Part shown: piece by piece, positions 41,799-50,998 of the stretch
Position numbering within the stretch: position 1 is the stretch's first letter
How the letters are laid out: every line of letters starts with the position of its first letter
Origin: Planctomycetota bacterium
GTDB lineage: Bacteria > Planctomycetota > B15-G4
Direction of reading: 5' to 3'
DNA: 64,000 nt
Assembly (NCBI GenBank): GCA_021604805.1
Contig: BQJR01000002.1
Location: 332,665-396,664, forward strand
Notes under the pieces: model-generated
Seen by the model: the letters and a program-made list of their open reading frames with translations, nothing else
Database searches by the model: none
What the model was told of the DNA's origin: nothing
Position numbers and translations under genes: made by a program

Positions 41799-42788
41799 AT
41801 GATCACACATCCGCCGGCGCTGCCTGACCTGCTCTATCTCTCACGCGCCGACGTCGAATCGCTCGACATTCGCTTCACCGACGTGCTCGATACCGTGCGC
41901 CAAGTGTTCCGTGAGAAAGGCCTCGGCCAACTCGACTCCCCGCCCAAGCGCGGCGTGTCGCCATCGAGAGACAACAGCATCCGCGCGATGATGGCCGCCA
42001 TCCCGAGCCTCTCGACCGCGGGAGTGAAGTGGATCTCGGGCTTCCCGTCGAACCAGGCGCGTGGTTGGCCGACGATCACCGCGATGGTCGTGCTCAATGA
42101 TGTCGAGACGGGCCTGCCGAGCGCCATCCTCGACGGCTCGTGGATCACCGCCACGCGCACCGCCGCCAGTACGCTCATCGCTGCGCAACACATGGCGCGC
42201 CGCGAGAGCAGCTCCGTCGGCCTGATCGCCTGCGGCTTGCAAGGCCGCAGCAACTTGCGCGCGCTGTGCAGCGAGTTCCCGGTCACGCACGTGAAGGCCT
42301 TCGACATCGAGCGCGAGGCCGCCGAGCGTTTTGCCGAAGAGCAGCGCGCCGCGCTGGGTGTTGAGGTCGAAGTCGTCGACACGGCCACGGATGCCGCGCG
42401 CGAGGTCGACATGCTCGTCACCAGCTTGCCGATCGAACGTCGCCCCAAGCCGCCGCTCGACATCGACGTGCTCGCCCCCGGCTGCTTCGCCGCGCTGCTC
42501 GACTACAACGCCGCGATGACCCCGGCCGGCATGCGCCAAGCCGACAAGCTCATCGTGGACGACGCCGCGCAGCTGCGCTGGTTCCGCTCGGTGGGTTACT
42601 TCCGCGGCACGCCCGAACCCGACGGCGATCTCGGCAAGGTCGTCGCCGGCCGTCAGCGTGGTCGCGAAAGCAACGAGCAACGCGTCATCGCGCTCAACCT
42701 CGGCATCGGCGTGCTCGACATCGCGACGGCGTCACTCATCGTGAAGAAGGCGCGCGCGGAAGGTCGCGGGACGCTGCTGCCGCTGTAG
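41799..42788 (+). CDS. Ornithine cyclodeaminase / mu-crystallin family protein
   Basis: The 329-residue NAD(P)-dependent enzyme family member has the typical order: a catalytic-side GVKWISGFP with the conserved Lys, GLPSAILDGSWITATRTAA, a Rossmann GLIACGLQGRSN and the late NLGIGVLDIATASLIVKKA. Family members include ornithine cyclodeaminase, alanine dehydrogenase, ketimine reductases and mu-crystallin, so the substrate cannot be fixed. The Rossmann glycine pattern is GLQGRS rather than the canonical GxGxxA/S. The start at ATG 41799 follows the coiled-coil gene by 16 bases and has no clear Shine-Dalgarno. Confidence 0.87.
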   Translation: MITHPPALPDLLYLSRADVESLDIRFTDVLDTVRQVFREKGLGQLDSPPKRGVSPSRDNSIRAMMAAIPSLSTAGVKWISGFPSNQARGWPTITAMVVLNDVETGLPSAILDGSWITATRTAASTLIAAQHMARRESSSVGLIACGLQGRSNLRALCSEFPVTHVKAFDIEREAAERFAEEQRAALGVEVEVVDTATDAAREVDMLVTSLPIERRPKPPLDIDVLAPGCFAALLDYNAAMTPAGMRQADKLIVDDAAQLRWFRSVGYFRGTPEPDGDLGKVVAGRQRGRESNEQRVIALNLGIGVLDIATASLIVKKARAEGRGTLLPL

Positions 42789-42865
42789 GGACACCGTCCG
42801 GCGACGGCGCGCAACCTCGCGGGCTCGTCGCGGTTGCGTTCCTCCGAACGCTCGAGAGAAACCGC

Positions 42866-44062
42866 ATGAATACGCTGTTGATCGCGCTCGCGATGTGTCT
42901 GCTCCTGCTCGCTCCGCTTGGCGCGCAGCAGCAGGATGCCCCCCCCGCTCCCGAAGGCACGTCGCCTCCTTCTCCCGTCTCGGCACCTGCGGAGACCGGC
43001 ACGAACGCTGGCAAGCGAGGAGACTCCGACTCCGATAACGAACTCCTCGCGGCGGCGCACGCCGAACTCACAGCGCTCGCCGCGCTCATCGAGAGCGCTC
43101 CGGATGACGAGAACTGGCCGCACTGGTCGATGTGGCTGCGCGACAAGCCCGAGACCGCCCAGCAGTCCGCGGACATGCACCCCGTGGTGCAAGCCTCGGC
43201 GCACCTCGTGATCTTCGAGACCCGTTTCGGAGTGCGCGCTCAGGAACTCCCCGGCTGGCGCAACGTTCGCGAGGCGAGCGCAGCATCGCTGAGTGTGTTC
43301 GCGGTTCGAGCCGCGGAACGCGAAGAGTTCTCCCCCGCCATGGTGTGGACGCGTGCGTTCCTCGAGTACGCCAGCGGAGATCCCGCCGCCGCGCGCGTCA
43401 CACTGCTCGGGGATCACCCGCGCGTCGTGGGCGGTTGCTGCTACGGCCACGAGGACGAGAGCCGCTACTGGCTCGCCGCCGCGCGGGCCGTGATGCTCGA
43501 TCTCCTCGGCGACACCGAGTCAGCACGGCTCTGGTACCACGCCGCCTGCTACTGGTACTGGTCCGACCTCCGCCGCGCGCTCGCCTTCGATTATCACCGC
43601 GTGATGTGCGACCTCGTGCTCGCGCGCTACGCCGAACACCTCGTGGCCATCGACGCGGCCGGCGGCGCGGCGCGGGTGCTCGAGTCACTCACCGAGCACT
43701 GGAGCGGGACGCTCGGCCAGCGCTTCGCCGAGCGTGCCGTGCGCCCGAGACTGCCAAGTGAGGTGGCCGCGTCGCACGATCTCTTCGCGCTGAAGGCTGT
43801 GGAGTTTCAAGAGGACTGGACCGATCCCACGGGGCTGCTCTTCCTGCTCGGTGACCCGAACTCACCCGCCGAGGCTCGCGTGCTCGCTGGCATCATCCCT
43901 TACGAAGCACCACCTGGAGCCACCCTGATCGATACCAGCCGCGGTGACATGCTCGCTGTCGGCGCCGATGACCCGCGGCTGCGCGCGCGCGTCGGACGCC
44001 TCGCCAACGCGAGCACGGCTTTCGTGGCCCGCGGGCACCTCACGCAGGACCCAAGCTGGTGA
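42866..44062 (+). CDS. Exported protein of unrecognised family, paralogue A
   Basis: The 398-residue product has a signal sequence (ALAMCLLLLAPLGAQQ), a low-complexity Pro/Ser/Glu linker to about residue 50, and then a conserved body shared with the next gene. Common blocks are WPHWSMWLRDKPETAQ, HPVVQASAHLV, SPAMVWTRAFLEYASGDP, LLGDHPRVVGG, WYHAACYWYW, DLVLARYAEHL, TLGQRFAERAVRPRLPS, DPTGLLFLLGDPNSP and the end RGHLTQDPSW. The helical repeats with conserved Trp, Tyr and His resemble TPR/Sel1-like packing, but no known family is recognised. It is probably periplasmic. A second copy lies directly downstream. Confidence 0.72.
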   Translation: MNTLLIALAMCLLLLAPLGAQQQDAPPAPEGTSPPSPVSAPAETGTNAGKRGDSDSDNELLAAAHAELTALAALIESAPDDENWPHWSMWLRDKPETAQQSADMHPVVQASAHLVIFETRFGVRAQELPGWRNVREASAASLSVFAVRAAEREEFSPAMVWTRAFLEYASGDPAAARVTLLGDHPRVVGGCCYGHEDESRYWLAAARAVMLDLLGDTESARLWYHAACYWYWSDLRRALAFDYHRVMCDLVLARYAEHLVAIDAAGGAARVLESLTEHWSGTLGQRFAERAVRPRLPSEVAASHDLFALKAVEFQEDWTDPTGLLFLLGDPNSPAEARVLAGIIPYEAPPGATLIDTSRGDMLAVGADDPRLRARVGRLANASTAFVARGHLTQDPSW

Positions 44063-44187
44063 GTGCTGGCTCACGCGCGTCACTCCGCGCGAAGCGCTCC
44101 CGACTCAGCTCAGCGCGAATCAGCAGCGGCACGCAACCTCAAGCGCCCACCCTGGTTCGTCTTCATCAAGTTCCCAGGAGTCGCCGC

Positions 44188-45366
44188 ATGAGCAAGTTGA
44201 TGAGGACGCTCGCACTGAGTCTTGGCCTCATCGGGACTCTCGGCGCACAGGATTCGGCGACGCACGCCAAGCCGAGCGTCGCGCCGCCTGCACAGCTCGA
44301 GGCCGACACAGAGGAGTCCAGCGACACCGCCAGCACCGACGACCGTCTCGCCGAGGCGCGAGCCGAACTCGCGGAGCTCGTCGCGCTCATCAACGGTGCA
44401 CCGACCGACGAAGCTTGGCCGCACTGGTCGATGGGGCTGCGCGACACGCCAAAAACCGCGCAGCTCTCCGCCGAGAAGCATCCCGTGGTGCAGGCCTCCG
44501 CGCGCCTCGTGTTGTTCGAATCGCGCTTCGGTGTGCGCGCGCAGGCACTTCCCGGCTGGACCGAGCTGAGCAAGGCCAGTACAGCGGCGCTGAGCGTATT
44601 CGTGATTCGCACCGTGGATCGCGAACAGTCATCCCCCGCGATGGTCTGGACGCGCGCCTTCCTTGAGTTCGCCGCCGGTGACCCTGGGGCGGCACGCACC
44701 ACTTTGCTCGGCGACCACCCGCGCCTCTCCGGCGGAGACTGCTGGTTTCACGAAAGCGAGGGTCGCTATTGGACAGCAGCAGCACGGGCAGTCGTGCTCG
44801 ATCTCATCGGCAACACCGAGGCCGCGCTCCCTTGGTATCACGCGGCTGCTTTCTGGTACTGGGACGACCTCTCCGGAGCGCTGAACTTCGGACATCACCG
44901 CGTCGTGTGCGATTTGGTGCTCGCGCGATACGCCGAGCACCTCATGGCACTCGACGCCGCCGACGGCGCAGAGCGCGTGCTCGAATCACTCGCCAGGAAC
45001 TGGGCCGGCACACTCGGTCAGCGCTTCGCTGAGCACATCGTCCGCCCAAAACTGCCGAGCGACCACCGCGGCTTCGCAAACCTCTTCGCGCTCAAGCTCA
45101 AGAAGAACAGCGCCGACGGGAACTGGCGTGACCCCACAGGTGTGCTCTTCCTGCTCGGCAACCCCAGCACTCCCAAGCGCTCACGCGTGCTCGGAGGCAC
45201 GGTTGCCTACGAAGCGCCGCCCGAAGCCACCTTGATCAATCCGCTCAATGACGTGCTCGCAGTGGGCCCCGACGACTCGCGCCTGAAAGCGCTCACAGAG
45301 AAGCTCGCAACAGACAGCAGCTTGTTCTCGAACCGCGGGCATCTCACGCGGAGCGCCGGTTGGTAG
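44188..45366 (+). CDS. Exported protein of unrecognised family, paralogue B
   Basis: The 392-residue product is the tandem paralogue of the gene ending at 44062. It has a signal sequence (LMRTLALSLGLIGTLGAQ), an acidic linker, then the same blocks: WPHWSMGLRDTPKTAQ, HPVVQASARLVLFESRFGVR, SPAMVWTRAFLEFAAGDP, LLGDHPRLSGGDCW, WYHAAAFWYWDDL, HRVVCDLVLARYAEHL, TLGQRFAEHIVRPKLPS, DPTGVLFLLGNPSTP and RGHLTRSAGW. Differences cluster in the linker and in surface positions, while Trp, Tyr, His and Gly are kept, so both copies look under selection. An AGGAG lies 7 bases before the ATG. The function is unknown. Confidence 0.74.
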   Translation: MSKLMRTLALSLGLIGTLGAQDSATHAKPSVAPPAQLEADTEESSDTASTDDRLAEARAELAELVALINGAPTDEAWPHWSMGLRDTPKTAQLSAEKHPVVQASARLVLFESRFGVRAQALPGWTELSKASTAALSVFVIRTVDREQSSPAMVWTRAFLEFAAGDPGAARTTLLGDHPRLSGGDCWFHESEGRYWTAAARAVVLDLIGNTEAALPWYHAAAFWYWDDLSGALNFGHHRVVCDLVLARYAEHLMALDAADGAERVLESLARNWAGTLGQRFAEHIVRPKLPSDHRGFANLFALKLKKNSADGNWRDPTGVLFLLGNPSTPKRSRVLGGTVAYEAPPEATLINPLNDVLAVGPDDSRLKALTEKLATDSSLFSNRGHLTRSAGW

Positions 45367-45425
45367 GTGCACGCGTTAGCGCATCACCAAGCGCTGCCGC
45401 TCTAACCCAGCGCCTACATCCGCAC

Positions 45426-46400
<975 letters not shown>

Positions 46401-46659
46401 GGGCACCTGATCGGCCAGAGGCGAAAGGAGACTGAACGATAACATTCGGCACACGCCGCCTTTGCCGAGAGGCGACCCCGCCAGCGAGCCCGTGATCAAC
46501 TGGTACAGGCCCCTGGCCGACGATAGGGTGCCTTTCCGGAGCGATCCCGCGCTCACCCCCGGGCCCGCTCGGTGGGCGTGGCCCGCCACGCGGCCTCGCC
46601 TTCGGGCGTGTTCGCTCCCACTCACTTCGTTCTCACCCCCGCCCACCCCGGAGACAGCC

Positions 46660-47691
46660 GTGTCGCGCTCGCTGATCCCGGCTCGGCTCCCCGCGGGATC
46701 GGCGCCCCGCTTGTGCGTCTTGATCGACGTGGAAGAGGAGTTCGACTGGGAGAGCGGCTTCGACCCCGGGCAGCGCCGCGTGGGGCACCTGTCGCGCTTG
46801 CCCGAGCTGCTCGACTTGCTCTCGGCGCGCGACCTCTCGCCCGTGGGCGTGTGCACCTATCCCGTGGTCGAGGACCCGCGCGCCGTGGACCTGCTCGGCC
46901 CCGAGATCGCCAGCGGACGCATGCAACTCGGCACGCACCTGCACCCCTGGGTCTGCCCGCCCCACGACGCCGTGGTGAGCGACCGCAACTCCTTCCCCGG
47001 CAACCTCCCGCGCGAACAGGAAGCGGCCAAACTCGCCGCGCTCACCGAAGGCTTGGAGCAGGCCTTCGGCACGCGTCCGCGGGTGTATCAGGCCGGTCGC
47101 TACGGGCTCGGCCCTCACAGTCGCAGCACGCTCGAGGAGCAGGGTTACGACGTCGACATGAGCGTGAGCCCGCCCTTTGATTACCGCGCAGAAGGGGGGC
47201 CCGACTTCCGTTTCGCGAGCAACGCGCCGCACTGGTTCGGCGAGCAACGCCAGCTGCTCTCGCTCCCCGTGAGCGGCGGCTTCGTGGGCTGGGGAAGTCG
47301 CTTCGGGCCCGGGCTCTACAACATGGCCACGCGACCGGGACTGCGCGCGCTGCGCTTGCCCGCGATCCTGTCGCGCACGAGCGCCGTAGAACGCATCCGA
47401 CTCTCGCCCGAAGGCCACGACGCCGCCGACATGCTGCGCCTGGCGCGCGCCATGATCCGTCGCGGCGAGCAGGTGCTCTCGATGAGCTTCCATTCGCCGT
47501 CGCTCGAACCCGGCTGCACGAGCTACGTGAACACCGAGGTCGAGCGACGCGACTTCCTGTCGCGCATCGCGCGCTTCATCGACAGCTTCGTGGAAGAACT
47601 CGGCGGAGAGGTCTCCACTCCGATGGGCCTGTTTGCCGAATTGCGAGATCAGTCGCCCGCTCGCTCCTCAGGTCTGCCCAACGCCCGGTGA
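46660..47691 (+). CDS. Polysaccharide deacetylase-like protein (WalW-type)
   Basis: The 343-residue product has a NodB-like layout: CVLIDVEEEFDWE at the N-terminus of the barrel, GTHLHPWVCPP as the metal-binding HxH region, YQAGRYGLG, and MSFHSPSLEPG near the C-terminus. The pattern matches the WalW branch of carbohydrate-esterase-like proteins found in polysaccharide clusters. No signal peptide is seen, so it is probably cytosolic. GTG 46660 is the start, with GGAG about 6 bases upstream. Its stop overlaps the carbamoyltransferase start (GTGA). It probably modifies an envelope sugar; the substrate is unknown. Confidence 0.78.
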   Translation: MSRSLIPARLPAGSAPRLCVLIDVEEEFDWESGFDPGQRRVGHLSRLPELLDLLSARDLSPVGVCTYPVVEDPRAVDLLGPEIASGRMQLGTHLHPWVCPPHDAVVSDRNSFPGNLPREQEAAKLAALTEGLEQAFGTRPRVYQAGRYGLGPHSRSTLEEQGYDVDMSVSPPFDYRAEGGPDFRFASNAPHWFGEQRQLLSLPVSGGFVGWGSRFGPGLYNMATRPGLRALRLPAILSRTSAVERIRLSPEGHDAADMLRLARAMIRRGEQVLSMSFHSPSLEPGCTSYVNTEVERRDFLSRIARFIDSFVEELGGEVSTPMGLFAELRDQSPARSSGLPNAR

Positions 47692-49517
47692 AGATTCTCG
47701 GTCTCTCTCCGCTCGACAAAGACGCCACCGCGTCGCTGGTCGAGGATGGACGCGTGCTCTTCGCTTCGGGCGAGGAGCGCTACAGCCGCGTGAAGCAGCA
47801 CGCGGGCTTCCCGGCGCTGGCGATCGAGGCGGCGCTGAACGCCACGGGCAGCACGGCGGGTGACATCGAGCGCGTCGTCTACCCGTTCTTGGAGGCTCAC
47901 GCCGAAGCGCGACTCATGCGCGACGCGCTCGACGCCGAAGCGCGCTGGTTGCGCGAGCACCCCACCAAGGACCCGAGCGCGAGCCTCGCCGTGGCCGCCG
48001 CACGACTCACGCCGCACAGCGCCCCCGTCGACGGGCTCGACGACCCCGACAAGCGCATGGACAAGGGCCCGCTCAAGGCGCTGGCTTACAAGTTGCTCGG
48101 CGCCACGCCCGGCATGTCGCGACGCGTGGCGGCGCGGCACTCGCGTCAGTGGCTCGCCCAGGCTGTGGCCTCGCATCAAGGCTACGAGCGCGAGTTGCTC
48201 GCGGGCCTGCGCGAACTCGGCCTCTCCGACAAACTCAAGCGCAGCGAGCATCACTTGTCGCACGCCGCCAACGCCTTTCACGGCAGCGGCTACGAGCGCG
48301 CGCTGATCGTCACGCTGGATGGTTACGGCAGCGGGCTCGCGGGCAGCATCAGCCTCGGCGAGAACGATTCGATCAAGCGACTGCACGGACTGTCCTTCCC
48401 GCACTCGCTCGGCACCTTCTACGAGATGGTCACGGCTTCGCTCGGTTATCACCCCGATCGTCACGCCGGCAAGATCGTGGGGCTCGCGGCTTACGGCGAT
48501 CCGTCGTTGCTCGCCGAAGCCGTGCTGGATCGTTTCGAGTTCTCGTCCGATGGCGACGACCTGCGCATGCGCGAGGCGCAGAACCCGTTCTTCTCGCGCC
48601 ACCTCGCGCGCGTGTTCCCGATGATCCACGTGGCCGCCGCCTGGCAACACGTGCTCGAGATCGTCGCGGGGAAACTCGTGCAGCACTGGATGGAGAAGAC
48701 CGGCACGAACAAGCTGGTGCTCTCCGGCGGCGTGACCGCCAACGTGAAGATGAACCAACGTCTGCACGAGCTGCCGGCGGTGGAACACATCTTCGTGTAC
48801 CCGAACATGGGCGACGGCGGCTGCGGCACCGGCCTGGCCATGCACGAGAGTTGGCCGGGCGGAACCGGCGAGCCCTTCGCGAGCGCCTACCTCGGCCCCG
48901 AGTTCAGCGAGATCGAACTGCAAGCCGCGCTCGACAAGGCCGGCTTGAAGGCCACGCGCCCCGCGAACTTGGCCGCCGAAGTCGGGTTGCGACTGCACAA
49001 GGGCGAGGTCGTCGCGCGCTTCGACGGGCGCATGGAGTACGGCCCGCGCTCACTCGGCAACCGCTCGATCCTGTATCACGGTCGCGAACCCGAAGTGAAC
49101 CTGTGGCTCAACCAACGCCTGGGTCGCACGGAGTTCATGCCCTTCGCGCCGGTGACTCTGTGGGAGGCGCGTCACCGCATGTACAAGAACATGGCCGGCG
49201 CCGAACACGCCGCCAAGTTCATGACCGTGACCTTCGATTGCACCGACGAGATGAAGGCCGCCACGCCCGCCGCCGTGCACGTGGACGGCACCGCGCGCCC
49301 ACAGCTGATCAACGAAGAACTGAACCCCGGCTACACCGCGATCCTGCGTGAGTACGAGAAGCTCTCAGGCCTCCCGAACCTGATCAACACGAGCTTCAAC
49401 ATGCACGAAGAGCCGATCGTGTGCACGCCGGACGACGCCGTGCGCGCCTTCCTGCAAGGCCGACTCGACACGCTCGTGCTCGGACCCTTCCTGGTGGAAC
49501 ACCCCGAGCTCGGCTGA
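47688..49517 (+). CDS. Carbamoyltransferase (NodU/TobZ/CmcH family)
   Basis: The 609-residue product has the two-domain family layout. An N-terminal YrdC/Kae1-like ATP-binding region carries MKILGLSPLDKDATASLVEDG-like sequence (key residues in LSPLDKDA), SEHHLSHAANAFHGSG, TLDGYGSGL, KIVGLAAYG and LSGGVTANVKMN. A C-terminal carbamoyltransfer domain has YGPRSLGNRS, FMPFAPVTL and LINTSFNMHEEPIV. It transfers a carbamoyl group from carbamoyl phosphate to a hydroxyl on a sugar or antibiotic. Coupling to the deacetylase suggests an O-carbamoylated cell-surface glycan. The 3' end overlaps the opposite VTT gene by 153 bases. Confidence 0.9.
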   Translation: MKILGLSPLDKDATASLVEDGRVLFASGEERYSRVKQHAGFPALAIEAALNATGSTAGDIERVVYPFLEAHAEARLMRDALDAEARWLREHPTKDPSASLAVAAARLTPHSAPVDGLDDPDKRMDKGPLKALAYKLLGATPGMSRRVAARHSRQWLAQAVASHQGYERELLAGLRELGLSDKLKRSEHHLSHAANAFHGSGYERALIVTLDGYGSGLAGSISLGENDSIKRLHGLSFPHSLGTFYEMVTASLGYHPDRHAGKIVGLAAYGDPSLLAEAVLDRFEFSSDGDDLRMREAQNPFFSRHLARVFPMIHVAAAWQHVLEIVAGKLVQHWMEKTGTNKLVLSGGVTANVKMNQRLHELPAVEHIFVYPNMGDGGCGTGLAMHESWPGGTGEPFASAYLGPEFSEIELQAALDKAGLKATRPANLAAEVGLRLHKGEVVARFDGRMEYGPRSLGNRSILYHGREPEVNLWLNQRLGRTEFMPFAPVTLWEARHRMYKNMAGAEHAAKFMTVTFDCTDEMKAATPAAVHVDGTARPQLINEELNPGYTAILREYEKLSGLPNLINTSFNMHEEPIVCTPDDAVRAFLQGRLDTLVLGPFLVEHPELG

Positions 49518-50204
49518 GCGCGACAGGCGCCAACCGAGCGCCGCCGCCGCAAGGATGAGCGCGCTGCCCGCCGCCATCGGCCAGGCAGCGCCCTCGATCA
49601 CGCCCGCGCCCAGCAGCGCGAAGGCGACAGCTTGCGGAAGAATGCCGAGCGCTGTGCCGAGCAAGAACGCGCGCGTGGAGACGCGACTCAGCGCGAGCAG
49701 AACGTTCAGCGTTTGGCAATGCCCGACGGGCACGAGACGCAGCCCGAGCACCGTGGCGACGCCGTGCTGCGCGAGCGCCGCGGAGAGTCGCGGCCAGCGC
49801 GTGCTCGGTGCCACGCGCGGACGCGTGTCGAGCAGACGCACGGTCATGAAGCTGAGCGCGCAACCGCCGAAGCTGGCGAGCGTCGCGAGCGCGGCGCCGC
49901 TGACAGCCCCGAAGAGCGCGCCCGCGAGCAGCGCGCACAGGCTGCGCGGCAGGCCGAGCGCGATGGCGGGGATCGCGAGCAGCGCGAAACTGAACCCGGC
50001 CCAGATGCCGAGCGGGTCGCGCCACGCGCGCAGGCGTTCGAGGCCCGCGTCGGACGCAAGCAACTCGAGCGAGGCCGCCGAGAGCGCGAGCGCCACGAGC
50101 ACCAAGACCACTGGCGCGATCCAACGGCGTGCGCGCGAGACGGCTGGCGACGCGCTCACCGGAGGCGTCTCGCGAACGCGCGAGGTTGCGGGGGGCGCGT
50201 TCAC
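49365..50204 (-). CDS. TVP38/TMEM64 (VTT/DedA-superfamily) membrane protein
   Basis: The 279-residue product has five to six hydrophobic helices and the VTT pattern: FALLAIPAIALGLPRSL, LLAGALFGAVSGAALATLAS and VLGLRLVPVGHCQTLNVLLALSR, with GILPQAVAFALLGAG. DedA-superfamily proteins are known to help undecaprenyl-phosphate cross the membrane, and eukaryotic relatives are lipid scramblases. The GTG start overlaps the GT2 stop (GTGA). The hydrophilic C-terminal 50 residues, after the last helix, lie entirely antisense to the end of the carbamoyltransferase gene; this tail may be a readthrough extension. Confidence 0.83.
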   Translation of the reverse strand: MNAPPATSRVRETPPVSASPAVSRARRWIAPVVLVLVALALSAASLELLASDAGLERLRAWRDPLGIWAGFSFALLAIPAIALGLPRSLCALLAGALFGAVSGAALATLASFGGCALSFMTVRLLDTRPRVAPSTRWPRLSAALAQHGVATVLGLRLVPVGHCQTLNVLLALSRVSTRAFLLGTALGILPQAVAFALLGAGVIEGAAWPMAAGSALILAAAALGWRLSRSAELGVFHQEGSEHERVESALQEGAHGVVRRAHDRLFVHVEARVDQVREA

Positions 50205-50998
50205 TCCACGCTCCCCACGAGCACACGCGCCGTGGGCGTGGCGACCGCGAGCGCACCAGGCTCACCCACGCAACGTCGCGCGGGGAAGCTACGCCTGCGG
50301 AACCAGAGCATCACGAAGCAGTCGACGAGGCCGCGGAACATGCGGTCGCGGATGCCATACTTGCTCAGGCCGGCCGTGCGCGGGCGATGCGTCACCGGGC
50401 ACTCCACCACCGCGAAACCCTGCATACGCAGCAGCGCCGGCAGGAAGCGGTGCAGCCCGTTGAAGGCGGGCAACTCGCGCGCGGCTTGAGCGCGCAGCAC
50501 GCGGAATGTGCAACCCGCGTCGGTGGTCGGGTCGCGGGTGACGAGCTTGCGGACGCCGTTGCCGACCTTAGAGGCGAGTCGCTTGAGCGCGCCGTCGTGG
50601 CGTTCGCGGCGCACGCCGCACACGGCGTCGGCGGCGCCGAGGGCGTGTAGCAAGCGCGGGAAGTCGCGCGGATCGGCTTGGCCGTCGGCGTCGAGCATGG
50701 CAAGCAGCTCGCCGCGCGCGAGACTGAGTCCCGTGGCGAAGGCCGCGCTCTGACCGCAGCGCGCGGCGTGCAAGCCGAGACGCACGCGCGGGAGTCGGGC
50801 GCGCAGGTCGAGCGCGACGTCGCGCGTGCTGTCCTCGCTGGCATCGTCGATCAACAGGATCTCGGAAGTCAGCGGCAAGTTGTCGAGCACAGCGTTCAGT
50901 TCGTGCACCAGCTCCTCGAGGCAGCCGGCCTCGTTGAAGCAGGGCAGGATCACCGAGAGCTGGATCGGCGCGGCGAAGGGCGAGTCGGACGGGATCAT
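50201..50998 (-). CDS. Family 2 glycosyltransferase (polyprenyl-phosphate sugar synthase-like)
   Basis: The 265-residue product has a GT-A fold of the DPM1/ArnC type: LSVILPCFNEAG, IDDASEDST, the metal-binding DAD at residues 103-105 in LDADGQADP, and the acceptor-site region DAGCTFRVLRAQAA followed by KYGIRDRM. Family members attach a sugar to dolichyl or undecaprenyl phosphate at the inner membrane face. No C-terminal transmembrane helices are evident. It is coupled by ATGA to the upstream GT39 gene and by GTGA to the VTT gene, a context that fits a lipid-linked sugar path. Confidence 0.87.
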   Translation of the reverse strand: MIPSDSPFAAPIQLSVILPCFNEAGCLEELVHELNAVLDNLPLTSEILLIDDASEDSTRDVALDLRARLPRVRLGLHAARCGQSAAFATGLSLARGELLAMLDADGQADPRDFPRLLHALGAADAVCGVRRERHDGALKRLASKVGNGVRKLVTRDPTTDAGCTFRVLRAQAARELPAFNGLHRFLPALLRMQGFAVVECPVTHRPRTAGLSKYGIRDRMFRGLVDCFVMLWFRRRSFPARRCVGEPGALAVATPTARVLVGSVE

